DNA of 64,000 bases. Source: Zhengitettix transpicula. Its lineage: Eukaryota; Arthropoda; Insecta; Orthoptera; Tetrigidae. The position numbers and the translations under genes were made by a program. The stretch spans positions 178,203,246 to 178,267,245 of the forward strand of contig CM073590.1 of NCBI GenBank assembly GCA_037074705.1. The letters run 5' to 3'. This document shows positions 11,500 to 22,629 of the stretch, piece after piece (the first letter of the stretch is position 1; each line of letters starts with the position of its first letter). The notes under the pieces are model-generated. The model was given only the letters and a program-made list of their open reading frames with translations. It made no database searches and was not told where the DNA came from.

Positions 11500-12660
11500 G
11501 AAAATACCACTAATTAAAACTTTAATTAAATGTAAATTAGAGAAAAAAATTAAAATGCTTTAAACATCCAAGTACATGTTCTATATATATTGTAGTAAAT
11601 CAATTATAAAACTACTATTTTTATATGTATATGTTTGGGTGCCAATTTGTGATAAATAAATATAAATTCTCTGTTAAACCCCACTTTGGAGCATCAATTT
11701 TGCAATAAATACAAATATTAAAATGATTGGGTGTTCTAGTAAGAATCGAGATTTTTACAACAGTTATTAATTAATGTTTTACAATAAAACTTTTGTTTCT
11801 CAGGGTTGTTTACTGGGCCTTTAATAAAACAACTATTAGTTAAACAATATTTTACAGTGCAATAAAGAAAAAAAACACATACAATACAAACTTTAAATTC
11901 TAACCAATTTCGATATCTCAAATCTGACGATAATACCTTTACTTATATGTTTACAAATATAAATGCTATGAAATATTATCTTACTGTCTCTTGTAATAAA
12001 GGAACTTTGGCATGCTCGCCTTACACCCACTGCACTTGATAACAGGCCAATTTCATCCACTAACTCTACTTACAACTTTTAGTTTTGCAGAAGAGGATTC
12101 ACTGTTAGTGTTAAAAATGTTATTCACTCGTTCCAAAGTTTTATCAACTGCTAGACACTCATATTAAAATTAAATAATAATCACATATCTATCTTGTGCA
12201 TGTACATGTAGTTTGGAATTAATACAAGGGTAACTGCCAGACAGCAAATTTTTTACAGTTTATTTCCAAATAGTGGTTGAGGGACGCAACTTCGGATTGT
12301 AATTTAGCCAAGACCATTGATTCACGTTTCAATGATTACAGGAATTCAGAAGTTGGGTTTATTTTTTGGAGACCGAGGAGCCAGGAAGTGGTATAGAAGG
12401 GGGGATGTTTAGTACAGAAAAGTAGAGAAGTGAGAGGAATCATGTTTAAAAGAACAAAGTTTAGCAGAAGGTGTGATAGGATGACAAGCTCGGTATATTT
12501 CCTATGTAGTTATAGATAGCAGCATTGCCTAGGTACTTTCTGAGACTCCTCGTGATGGGTAATGAAGCTTCTTATAAGTTCTCCATACTATTTTTCTTTT
12601 ATTATATACCATAAGTTATGGATATTTAAGATTTTTATAACAATATGACACAAAATTAGA
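11500..12660. other. Probable PARP copy A intron and flank
   Basis: The first 90 bp upstream of the exon resemble the same stretch at 24250-24340, showing that the duplication extends into non-coding sequence. On the minus strand an open stretch of about 27 codons ends at a GTAAGT donor near 12086 and could be a preceding exon, but it has no recognisable motif. Nothing else is identified. Confidence 0.35.
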
Positions 12661-12669
12661 CCAGAAAAA

Positions 12670-12962
12670 GTGACAGAGGAATGTCAGATAAGAAAACAAG
12701 GAATGCAGTACTTGCTGAAGTAAGGAATAAAATCTCAAGTGTAAATGCTGCAGCAAAGAAACAGTCCCACATTTGCTCATCTCTTCCTCCACTTATGATG
12801 GCCAGCAAGAAAACAATAAGGAAAGAATTAATTTTTCTAAAGTGTTAAAAACAACCAGAAAAAGAAAGAAAACTGTAAGGCACCAATTGGATTACTCGTA
12901 TCATGAAGAGGATCCTTATATGGATGATGGCTATTATATTGAATCATATTGTAAATTGCAGG
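12670..12962 (+). other. Coding-like remnant with basic then acidic run, not recognised
   Basis: Two adjacent frames give protein-like text. The first, about 12675-12775, is hydrophilic and contains NAVLAEVRNKISSVNAAAKK. The second, about 12800-12960, holds TTRKRKKTVRHQLDYSYHEE followed by DPYMDDGYYIESY. A weak GT donor follows at 12962. The frame change and lack of a clear start suggest a decayed exon or a mobile-element protein. I cannot name a family. Confidence 0.25.
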
Positions 12963-13458
12963 TAACATTATGGTACCTGGTGTGCAAATCTTGGATAAAT
13001 GCTGCATACTCCAGCTGGGGTGGTAACAAAGAGAAAGACAGACCCCAAAATTGTGATTTTTGCTTATGAATTTGATTAACGTTTCTCTAATTTTTTTACC
13101 AAATTCTTCAAGTTACATAATCTTGTATTATAATTTAACTGTTTCAGCTCTTTCATAAAAAGATATTTTTAATAAATTTTTAGCCCTTGATTTATTGTTA
13201 ATCTTATCCTATAGGTGGGGCAACATGACTACATGATTACATTTTTTGGGTGGATAAAACTTTTTCATGTATCAAGAGGGGATATCAGGATATCATTATT
13301 TTTTTTATTGCACACGTGGTTTGAAAGAATTTTTTTTGGTAATTTTCAGCACTGTTTTGTCTTAATGAAAAGGGCGTAGTACCTCAAAATTTTTTCTATG
13401 TTACCTAGCATGACAACACAACTATCAGCCAAGCTCTCTATCCCTCTTTCCTGTCCAG

Positions 13459-13463
13459 ATGAT

Positions 13464-13514
<51 letters not shown>

Positions 13515-13515
13515 A
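13459..13515. repeat. Compound (TA)n(TG)n microsatellite
   Basis: Alternating TA dinucleotides pass directly into TG dinucleotides. A short ORF over it is an artefact of the repeat. Confidence 0.95.
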
Positions 13516-14031
13516 TACACCCTATATGGTTTGACTATAATTTCGTCGGTCCTTGAACTTTTAAATACAACCGTGGGAAGCAGTAGGTCTTACTTTTTCA
13601 ATGAATTTTTTAAATCTGAATTAGGCGGGCCGCACTTTGGGTGCGTTTTCGTACGAATTTGACTCGTGCAAACATGCACGAACGATCCAGACTTCCAAAT
13701 TCTAAGAGAGCGCGAAGACTGGGTGCAGTTGTTCGTACATATACGTAGGATTTTATAAATTTCGTGCGTCGAAAAAATGGATGTAGAACAAGGTATTAAC
13801 TGTGATGAGAGTGATCACTTCGTGACCTTCATCGCAGGGCGTGGCGAGAAATATACGAAGAAATGTAAATATCCGATAATAAAATTATTACGCCTGATGT
13901 ATGACAAACTGAAAGATCATATGTGTAATTTTTATGTCGAGAAAAATAGTTATTCCCAGGTATTGTGAGCTCTCGTTGCGCTTCTATTCTCTCCTGCAGT
14001 CATAAATCTGTTTTCATTTAGTGGTGGTGAT

Positions 14032-14345
14032 GTTTCCTCTCTCTCTGGATTTTGAACCAAGATTCCCACAAGCCGAGGCGCCTCGGTCAGGTTTGAGAGG
14101 TGTATGTTCCGGGGTCGCTATTCCTATTGGAATAGTTGGCCAGGCTACCTCCTAAACTGGTCAAAGCACGGAGAAGCGAAAGCTGCGACCCCACAGCAAA
14201 CCTCTCTCCGGCCTATGGAAGAGCTGGGATAAGTACCAAAAGCCCGACATACCTTATGCAGGTTTTTCTAGGGTTGCATCACTTTTATGCGAATTGCCAG
14301 GTATGATCCTAAAGCTCTAGCACACGGGCCCTACTCAACCCTACG
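14032..14345 (+). repeat. Retroposon fragment, same family as 15618-16160
   Basis: Reads as the reverse complement of about 15760-16080: TTGAACCAAGATTCCCACAA, GGTGTATGTTCCGGGGTCGC, CTATTGGAATAGTTGGCCAG and CAGGTTTTTCTAGGGTT follow in the same order. It breaks off inside the GGGCCCTA block. A second piece restarts at about 14505. Confidence 0.75.
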
Positions 14346-14504
14346 TATCTTCTTCTTCTTCTTTCAAATAATGATAATAAGTTTCAAATATCGAAATGAA
14401 GCGTGTTGTGTTAAAAGTAATTAAGTAATATATTAGAAGTCTTTAAAATTAAAATAGGCCAATTGAATTTTTATTCAATATCTCCGACGGAAATTTTTGC
14501 CGCC

Positions 14505-14620
14505 TAGTATCCTTAAACTACAGCCCGGGGGCCCTAGTTAACCCTTGGCTATCTTGCTCTACCTTCCCCATACCCCTTTCAATCACTTTCCTACTCAGAG
14601 TGCAAAAGGCATCTCTCTAT
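14505..14620 (+). repeat. Second fragment of the same retroposon
   Basis: Contains ATCCTTAAACTACAGCCC, GGGGGCCCTAGTTAACCC, TTGGCTA and a CCTTCCCCA-type tail. It matches the reverse complement of about 15690-15780 and overlaps the end of the first fragment, so these are two insertions rather than one interrupted copy. Confidence 0.7.
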
Positions 14621-14957
14621 AAATATATTTTACGCACTCATTCGGTTCTACGATAGGAACGGCGCCGTCGTCGTCTCCGAGTTAGGTAAAAATTATAACG
14701 ACGATACAGATTATTCATTGCACTTTAATGAAAACTTCACGAATGCTATCGCCGGAGAAAAACATATTCAGGGGTCGCACTCAATTTGTACGATACAAAT
14801 TCGCATCCAATGTGAGCCGGCCTTTCTGTAATTACTGTTTATAACTAAACATTAAATTGTACACTTCCTCTGTATTGACGATGCCCGATCCAGATTTTCA
14901 AGCAATGGGGAAATAAACTTTTATTATTATAAAACTGACCTCATTGTTAGTAAGAAG

Positions 14958-15068
14958 ATGACAGCTTCCAGTCACACCCACGATCTACGAAAGCTACGGC
15001 GTCGTTCCCATAAACAATCGAATTACAGCGGGGATTCCATGTTGTACATGGATAGATTATTTAACAAA
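14958..15068 (+). other. Possible exon in a duplicated segment
   Basis: An open stretch of 37 codons runs from ATG at 14958 to a consensus GTAAGT donor at 15069. The translation is basic (LRKLRRRSHKQSNYSGDS in its centre). A diverged paralogous stretch at 27770-27855 reads ELRRHALFQANYVGDS in the corresponding place, followed by AGTAAGTG. Conservation between copies may reflect a shared 5' exon, or simply a duplicated non-coding DNA block. No protein family is recognised. Confidence 0.3.
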
Positions 15069-15617
15069 GTAAGTAGAAGTATTTAATGACAAAACATTTT
15101 ACGCATAGTCCTAAGTTGAATTTTTTTAAATAAAAAAATTCTAGGTCGTTGATACATACGTATTAATCACTTTCTAAGCTATGACTGACGAGACCTGAAA
15201 TTCCACTCAGTTTTCTCTCTACTATATTTATTGATAAATGGTTAGTTATTAGATGGAACAGAATATATTAAACTCAATTACTTGCCATTCATATTTGCTT
15301 TTTTGGACGGGAAATTACCAGTGTTGCAGGCATGCCAACACACACATCTATATATAAACTTTCAAAATTATTATACAATGCACTTTTTGAGCATAAAACA
15401 CAAAGTTACACGTAGCTGAAGAATAGGACTAAGTGTTGAAATAGTATTTTTCTTAGATCATAATTAATTTATGAGAACAACTGTTTCTTCCTAATATAAC
15501 ACAAATATTTAATTGAACAATTATAAATAATTAAACAGTTACTTAACAATAATAAAAATGAATTTAACTTTACATGACATTTCACGATATAATTTAATTA
15601 ATATTTGGTGATGGATG

Positions 15618-16160
15618 TTTTTTTTTTTTTTTTTTTTTAGGGCAACAGGCTACATGAGGGTAATCAACTTTGGGCAACTCCCCTTTAATAGCATAGGAAG
15701 GGATTTGAAAGGGGGGATGCGGAAGGGTAGAGGAAGGTAGCCAAGGGTTAACTAGGGCCCCCAGGCTATATTTTAAGGATCCTACCTGGAATTCGGCTAA
15801 AGAAATGCAGGGAAAACCCTAGAAAAACCTGCATCAGGTAGGTCGGGCATTGGGTACTTGTCCCACGCCCTTCCGATAGCGGGAGAGGAGTGTGCTGTGA
15901 GGACGCAGCATTCCCTTCTCCGTGCATCGACCAGTTTAGGAGGCAGCTGGCCGACTATTCCAATGGGAATAGCCAACAACTCTTACCGTATGCCCAAGGT
16001 CTGCGACCCCGGAACATACACCTCTCAAAACAGGCCGAGGTGCCTCGGCTTGTGGGAACCTTAGTTCAAAAACGGAGAGGAAAAGGCATACATAAAAGGT
16101 ACCCCTTCGTATCTCTCCTAAAAGGTTCTGCCTGCGAGAGAAAATCCCTCGCAGGCTTTT
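15618..16160 (-). mobile_element. Complete 543-bp poly(A) retroposon with 14-bp target duplication
   Basis: The insert is bounded by a perfect direct repeat, TTTGGTGATGGATG, at 15604-15617 and 16161-16174. On the minus strand it ends in a 21-nt A tract (plus-strand T run 15618-15638). Its 5' end carries a perfect hairpin, GCCTGCGAG and CTCGCAGGC separated by 9 nt, at 16129-16155. Poly(A) plus a long target duplication indicates LINE-type retrotransposition. ORFs across it (60-92 aa) match nothing known, so it is best called SINE-like or non-autonomous. Fragments of the family lie at 14032-14345, 14505-14620 and 43795-43960. I do not see a convincing tRNA, 5S or 7SL head. Confidence 0.85.
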
Positions 16161-16199
16161 TTTGGTGATGGATGATAGTGGGCAGTCAGTTTATGGTAC

Positions 16200-18290
16200 T
16201 TCACTACATTCATCTGTAGGAAATCCTGAAACTCCTGCGATACAAATTGAGACCCGTTATCTGAGACGACTGTGATTGGTGCTTCTTATGCTGCAACAAT
16301 TCATGAAGAATTTTGGTTTTTGCTGCAGCTATCATCGATTCTGTTACTTTTACTTCAAACCACTTGTTGTATGCATCGACGACAATCAGTGACATCGTAC
16401 CTGATACAGGGCATGCATAATCAGTATTACACTTCATATGGTCCCTTGGGATATTACCAATGATGATCACGAAATTTTGGAGGAAGGTAGGCATTTCTAG
16501 CACACTCGGCATAGGATTTGACATCAATCTCAATATCTCCACTGATCACTGGCTGGAAAACAAATGATCGAGCCATACCTTTCATCTTCATAATTTCTAC
16601 ATGTGCTACATGCAAATTCTTTAAGCTGGATTGACGAAGAATCGACAGGATGACAACTCGGTGCTCGATCAGGGTGTAATTTTTTTCAGAGGTCTTGTAG
16701 TTGCAGTGATCAAGATCCTTACCAGTTTCCAGCAGTTTCACTATTTTTCCCATGTGAACATCCTTTCGGGTCTCACTATCTATGTGCTTTGCAGGAACAG
16801 GTAATTGTCTAATTTGATTGAAAGTGAACAGGTCAAACTCATCTTCTTCTCCCTCTTCGTGATCTTTTGATGTTACTCTCTGTGTTGCTTCAGAAACCGT
16901 TGGCAATGGTAAACGAGATCAATAGTCAGCATTTGTATTTAATTTTGTCTTTCTTGCTGTTGCTGTGTTGATAGCATGAAGATGATCATGCGGAGAGAAT
17001 AGCTGAATGAAATCGATTTCGTTTATGAAGCCAATATCCATTCTCGACAGAATTGGAAGTTGACGTCTTTGTCCACTACGTAGATATCCAAGGTTTTTGA
17101 AGTTTTTCCCACATTTGCGAAAACGGATGTTCGTCCGATACAGTTTATCCGATGTCCCATGTAACTAGTTTATTTCCGATCGGATTTTCTTAAAGAATAA
17201 TTAGGATTAATTTCCTTTTGACACTGCTTACTTATCATGGTGCTCCTGTATCCAGTTCCATTTGCATGTTGTTGCCATCTATACTCACATCGATCATTTC
17301 CTTAGATGTATCACATGCCTCATTAACCTTATTGAATTTGGCAAAATGTCTATCTGGCTGGCTGGTTGAGGTGTTTCAGTTACCTGGTCAGTGGTTAGAG
17401 TAGACTTGTTTCTGCATACCTTAGCGATATGCCCTTTATTGTTACAAGAGTGGCAAATGGCATCTCTAAACTTACATTTGGCTCAGGAATGTGGACCCCC
17501 GCACACGTTGCACATTTGTTGGCCGGTTTCATGAGGCTTATCGGCCTGACCTGGATTTTTAGGGCCCTTCTTCCATGTAGGACCACGAGATGACGATCAA
17601 TTTCGCTGATTTGGCTTCATAAAATTTCTAACTTTGGTGGTGCGTATCCCAATTTGTTTATTTCTTCCAATGTTGCAGATCCGTTTGCAGTCCTCGAGTT
17701 ATTCGACGAACTTCGTGTAGCCCCCACGCCTTTGAAAAAGTTTACGGATATTTAGATATTATCTCGTCACAGATGTCACGACATTCCAATCCATTCAATA
17801 ACTGCTTAATAAACATTCTGTTTAGGAACTCACCATACTCGCATTTTGCAGATCCTTGTTTCAGACGGAGAGCAAAATTAGCAACAGGTTCACCTTCTTG
17901 CTGTACAATTTTTCAAAATTTAATACTCTCCACAAATTTATTTGTTGCTCGATCAAAATGATTAACAGGTATCTGCTTCAAATTGATGCACTGAACTGTT
18001 TCAGGTTCTTCTAGACTAAGAAGAAATTTTTGAGCCGAATTTAGTTACGAGCCCATATGCACGCGAGCATAGTTGGCATGCAAATCTTCGGGTATCTTGC
18101 CTAGATCAAACCTCCTGAAATAGTCCTCAACAGATGCACCATCTGCAGATCTTTATTGTAAAAGAAAATACAAGTGCTCTCGGTTACTTCCCGAGGCCTG
18201 TCCATTTCCAAATGCATTCGCTACACACTCATTCAAAACGTTTGCAATCAGGCTTACGAATAACTTAACGTTTCTTCTGACACTTCCGCT
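16200..18290 (-). pseudogene. Ty3/gypsy retrotransposon, gag-pol with reverse transcriptase deleted
   Basis: Reading the minus strand from about 18290: a decayed gag region; then zinc knuckles at about 17540-17400 (CKFRDAICHSCNNKGHIA with a second CxxC); then protease-region text that runs into NTNADYxSRLPLP near 16940-16900, the usual end of RNase H. Next come the integrase HHCC domain (LHVAHVEIMKMKGMARS near 16630-16560, CARNA at 16504) and the integrase core start (VSGTMSLIVVDAYNKWFEV near 16420-16360). Almost the whole reverse transcriptase is absent, which indicates an internal deletion. There are many stops, and no LTRs are seen at either side. The 150-aa frame at 16454-16906 is its best preserved part. 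Confidence 0.85.
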
Positions 18291-18539
18291 ATTCTACTTT
18301 TGTTGCAAAAATGATACAGTGCGCACGATCACACGGACTCACACAACTACTCACGTGCGTAATGGCCCAAACTGATGATCACATTGCGTGCGTGTTGACA
18401 ACTACTGCTGCGATGTGTGATTAGACTGTTGCAATGTGAGTTGAGTTTCTTTGCTCACCCAAGATTTTCTCTCTTGTGAAATAACCTACAAGTCAAGGAT
18501 GCTTGGATATCATCATAAGAAACATCTAGGGCACTCATA

Positions 18540-19110
18540 TTGCTATTAGATCCTCTGCCTTCTCTGACCATTCTATGGTTACATCTACTCTGCCAAACAT
18601 AGTGAAGCATCCAAAGGCAACATACATTAGAAGAAAAACTAATGAGTCTTCCTTGAATCTACTGAAGGAAAAGTTAGGTATGGCCCTACCAAGTATACAT
18701 AATGAGTGGAATGAGTTTCTGAAGCACATAAATGTTCTTGTCCAACCAAGAGTTTCACAAGTCACAGAAAAACCCTTCCCATAACACATGGTGAATGAGG
18801 AGCTCAGATTGTTGCAAAATCAATAACAGTTTGCCACTACTTGTAGAGATTTCAACTTTAATGGGGACAATATTCAACTAGTTAGAAGATTGGGGACTAC
18901 ATGCAGAAAACTGTGTAGACAAAAGGAAATAGAACATAATAGTGTTACCTTACAAAACTCTGGCTGTAACTCCAATGTATATTGGAAAATTGTGAAATGA
19001 GAAGCAAATATTGAGTCAAGAACCTCTTGTCCCATTGAACCTAACCTTCTAAATGAACTTTTGTGAATGCTTCATTGCTCCCATCCCATACAAGATTCTA
19101 GATATGAGAG
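18540..19110 (+). pseudogene. LINE-like ORF fragment
   Basis: A plus-strand frame at 18575-18784 (LLKEKLGMALPSIHNEW, EFLKHINVLVQP) continues after stops as LRLLQNQ, then FNFNGDNIQLVRRLGTTCRK, LCRQKEIEHNSVTLQNSGCN, SNVYWKIVK and PIPYKILDMRVPEP. The style is that of the linker region between endonuclease and RT in insect LINEs, but I cannot name the clade. It is interrupted by stops. Confidence 0.45.
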
Positions 19111-19146
19111 TTCCTGAGCCATGAATATATATATAATCATTTAAAA

Positions 19147-19762
19147 GCGACCCTTGGGAATACCACTTTATATGTATATATTGTAATGAAGTGAATTTGA
19201 ATGAGTTTTAGGTATTAATTGATTCTATGTCTTAATAACTGTAACAGGAAGCACATGTTAGTAATAAAGGAAGCGACAGTCTGTGGAGTGGGAGTGAGGA
19301 TTCTGACTGTGGAATGGGGAGTGAAGCTCGACAGACCCAATCCTGGCAGTTGTTGTCTGTGGGAGATGGCACAAGTCCCAATGAGTTTTGTAGACCCTGC
19401 ATAGTTCCTGCCGTAGTTCTGAACAGTAGGGTAGATTTGACCTGTTTGCCATAAATGTTTTGAGAACAGCAACACTAAGATGTGCCGATATATTTATATC
19501 TAATGTGAGGTTAAATCATCATGCTTTTATTACAGTATAGTTCAGTCTCCAATATCTGGAAATAGTGACAGCTTCCCACTTAACTTCCTGTATATAAGTG
19601 TCTTAAATTCTACCAACTGAGTTAGAACCTTGTAGAATTGTCTTATAATTAACATTTCAATGGTGAATTATTGTGATTTTCAAATTTTGTTGTAAAATTT
19701 CTTAACATTTATTAATACATCAATATATATATACATATATCGTGGTATTCCCAAGGGTCACC
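19147..19762. mobile_element. TIR-bounded non-autonomous element, about 616 bp
   Basis: The left end GCGACCCTTGGGAATACCAC, followed by a TATATGTATATA stretch (19147-19180), is repeated in reverse complement at about 19729-19762 (TATATACATATAT, then GTGGTATTCCCAAGGGTC). That gives TIRs of about 34 bp with few mismatches. The interior has only short frames without similarity. The flanks are AT-rich, so the target duplication is not clear. Confidence 0.65.
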
Positions 19763-19789
19763 ATTAAATTATTTAATTTAATTTACACT

Positions 19790-19854
19790 TAGTGCCCGAC
19801 CGGTACACAGTTCAGACCTCTCCTGACAAAGGGGGCTCAGGCCCTTTGAATTTG

Positions 19855-19902
<48 letters not shown>

Positions 19903-21040
19903 CACATTAGGATAGGAAAGAGGGGCAAAGAGCAACTGACTTATCTTAAAAAGACAGTTGGTGAGGCCAGACTGGGAAGAAAATTTAAGTCAAATTTTTA
20001 AGAGACTGATCCCCTTCTTAAGGACAGAATGACTTAACATCTTGCTAGCCATCTGCACAGAGTCAAGTTCAAACACTGGTGCACCAGCCATTGGACAGCA
20101 ACAATTGACACCCAACAAAGGCAACAACTCTATGTCAAGGAAAAGTAACGACAGAGGAAAAATACATCCAAATAAATAAACCTATTACATCCATAACACA
20201 CACAAAATAGACGTGAAAGATAAAAAGTAAAGTAAGTGAGTTAGATTGAGGCAAGTCAGTAGTTGGACTACTTAACTTGTATAAGTAGAATATGTAATTG
20301 AGTAAGAAAGACTCAATTATAACACTAAGACAGATGTAGACACTGATCATAATTTAGTTAATAAGAAAGATAGCCAATTCAGATGAAAAAGTGATAATAT
20401 AAATACCACACAATGTTTCTGGGATTCTTGTACCTTTTGCCAGGTGCAAAGAAGAGCCTAGAGTAATAAATAAGATTAAAATTGAGGATGATTATACATT
20501 AATGAATTATGATGTAACTTTTCACTTTATCGACACACATATACCTTAAATTAATTGATAAAACTGCAAATCTATTGTAACATTTACAAATATTAAATCT
20601 AAGAATACTTATATGGGTTGTTTATAAATAATCTTAGAAAATGATGTCTTTTTATTGAATGAAAAATGATCTAAACAAATTAATGGATCACGCATGATGG
20701 CTGTTTAAGCAGTAATATCTCTAGTACTGTCATATTCTGATTCAATTCCTAAATAATTTCATGGGTTCACTGAAATCAATCATTAAGTGTATTTATGATC
20801 TTTTCTGATAATTAAAATAAAAATTCCTGATAAATTAGTCAATTAACACTGAAACTTACTTCTCAATAGAAACTTTAAATAAATAAAGATAATCTTGTAG
20901 ATGATTATATGTATATATAAAAAAATCAACTACATAATTTTGTATATATATATAGGTTGAGCAGAAAACCATATTTCAAATTTCCATTTGTCAGGATAAA
21001 AGGTCTGAACTGTACTGTGTGTCACATTTTCCTTCCTTAA
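19790..21040. repeat. 1.2-kb dispersed repeat, copy 1
   Basis: Runs from CACTTAGTGCCCGACCGG through an (AT)n tract at 19858-19901 and GGATAGGAAAGAGGGGC to the ACATTTTCCTTCC junction near 21037. Copy 2 at 24964-26235 is nearly identical apart from (AT)n lengths. A 71-aa frame on the minus strand is preserved in both but resembles nothing known. The right end is joined to the C-terminal half of a mariner transposase. Confidence 0.85.
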
Positions 21041-21640
21041 TATAGTAATATATTAATTATTCCAGGTGTATAAGCTTAAATACACTGCTTTTTTTAGTTA
21101 GAAAACATGTTTTTTTTGTCATAGAAAGCAAAAAAAATTATTCAAAGTACCGGCCCTCACCAGCTACACTTTTTTCCCATCTCTCAAGAAATTTGTGGAC
21201 ACGATTCCAAAAATATTCATTCTCTATTGAAGCATCCCCTCATTTTCGGCCATCTTTGTAAAAATCAAAGTGTTGCTCAGGTTGACGAAAATAGGTGGCA
21301 GGCGGAAGGGGCCCCAAGTCTGATGAATAAGTGTCATGGTGCAGCACCTCCAAGTTGTTTCGGACCATTGTTGACGTGTGCGATGTTGTGTTGTAGTAGA
21401 TGAAAATTAACTCAAGTTTTGCTGATGGGCCGGCTTTTTTAACGCAGAGCACGGTGCAATTTGATCAGTTGTTGATGATAGTGGTGGGAATTCACCTTTT
21501 CACTAGGTTTCAACAGTTCATTGTAGACGATACTCAACAAACACACAGCATCATCTTCCGCCTGGATACGATTTGGTCATGCGGACAATGTTGATGGTTG
21601 GCTGGGATCAACCCTAGATTTCTTGTGTTTAGGATTAAAT
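21041..21640 (-). pseudogene. Mariner transposase, C-terminal half
   Basis: Minus-strand translation in several frames gives NPKHKKSRVDPSQP-type text near 21635-21600, then VYNELLKPSEKVNSHHYHQQ and LIKLHRALR near 21545-21450. These are followed by the DNxxPHT region (STMVRNNLEVLHHDTYSSDL), QPEQHFDFYKDG, and KFLERWEKSVAGEGRYFE near 21190-21140. This matches the second half of a cecropia-type mariner (Tc1/mariner, DDE). Stops and frameshifts make it inactive. At 21640 homology to the 26.2 kb copy stops and the N-terminal half is missing. Confidence 0.8.
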
Positions 21641-22056
21641 TATTAACTTAATTTTACATTTTAAATAGAATTTTATAGCAATTCTTAGTATTTAATGACA
21701 ATTTAGAAATAATGAGACTAAAATATAATTAAAAATAAAATATGAAGAATTTATTAAAAGATACAAAACTATATTTTGCTACAACATTTACATTCAATTC
21801 TTTCATGGCTATTTATTTATGAGACTCTTTTATATTTTCTTAGGGCTTTTCATCACACCTTCAGAACAGTTATAGAATCAATAATCAAATATCACATTTA
21901 CAATAAAAGTTATTTATATACAATTCCAAAATATGATCTTAAAAATATACCCAAAATACAAACAAAATGAAATGAAATTTGATGATACAAATAATTATTC
22001 AACGTTTACAAGAAAATTACCAAATTTAAAATGAGCTTTTTATTAATCTTTAATTT

Positions 22057-22606
22057 CACTTACTCAGCATTTACAATACCAAATCTTTTAAACTCATGAA
22101 AAACTCTTAAATTGGAAAATAGGCCATTTTATTGCAATTCATTTTCACTGAACACACAAATGAATTCTTTTCACTCTCCAGACTACAGAATCATGCTCAT
22201 AGCTCCAAGTCATTTCAACATCTTATACTCCAACACACAAGATGTTTTACAATTGGAACTGGTCAGTATAATAGTGGTCAAACTGTAGGTATATCACAGG
22301 ATAGTTCATCTCTAATCACTATATAGTTCCAAAATTCCGAATATTTTATCAAACTCAATGATACCTATTACAACTCTGTTGACAACCTCGCCCTATAGAT
22401 ATTTTCTTATTTAATGACAAGTAGATTAATAATTTTATTTCTTTACTTTCTCAATAACTCCAAAACAACTTTACTTTTGAATAAATTCAATAATGTTGGT
22501 CCTTCGCCCTTGTTGTGATCGCTAACCATTCTCCAACCTCCAAAGACGAGCTGATAGTTTTCTACCTACATTCACTCCCTCTACACTCACATTGACACTA
22601 TCCGTT
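22057..22606. repeat. Interspersed repeat, copy 2 (pair with 5979-6531)
   Basis: Same start (CACTTACTCAGCATTTACAA) and same order of landmarks as copy 1, including TTGGAAAATAGGCCATTTTA, CTCCAACACACAAGATGTTT and TCTCCAACCTCCAAAGACGA. Class unknown. Confidence 0.65.
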
Positions 22607-22629
22607 TCTGGAAGGTTTTGTTGCAAAGT

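Larger units (their letters stand above)
13624..14822. mobile_element. PIF/Harbinger-like element with TIRs, internal retroposon fragments
   Basis: The left end (GGCGGGCCGCACTTTGGG, then TGCGTTTTCGTACGAATTTG) pairs with the reverse complement of the right end near 14780-14822 (GGCCGGCTCACATTGGATGC). The flanking triplets are TTA on the left and TTT on the right, close to the 3-bp target duplications of PIF/Harbinger. The TIR resembles that of the 29863-31484 element (GGCxGGCCGCACACT). An ORF at 13777-13968 (MDVEQGINCDESDHF, 63 aa, then a possible donor) may be the remains of its second protein. Pieces of the poly(A) retroposon found complete at 15618-16160 have inserted at about 14032-14340 and 14510-14620. 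Confidence 0.55.

Noticed and set aside
15797..16168. Open frames of 60-92 aa on both strands within the retroposon
   Set aside because: They lie inside the 543-bp insert, share no known motif and are not preserved in the family fragments at 14032 and 43795.
20135..20350. 71-aa frame conserved between two places (also 25282-25497)
   Set aside because: Conservation is due to near-identical copies of the whole 1.2-kb repeat; no codon-level signal can be judged.
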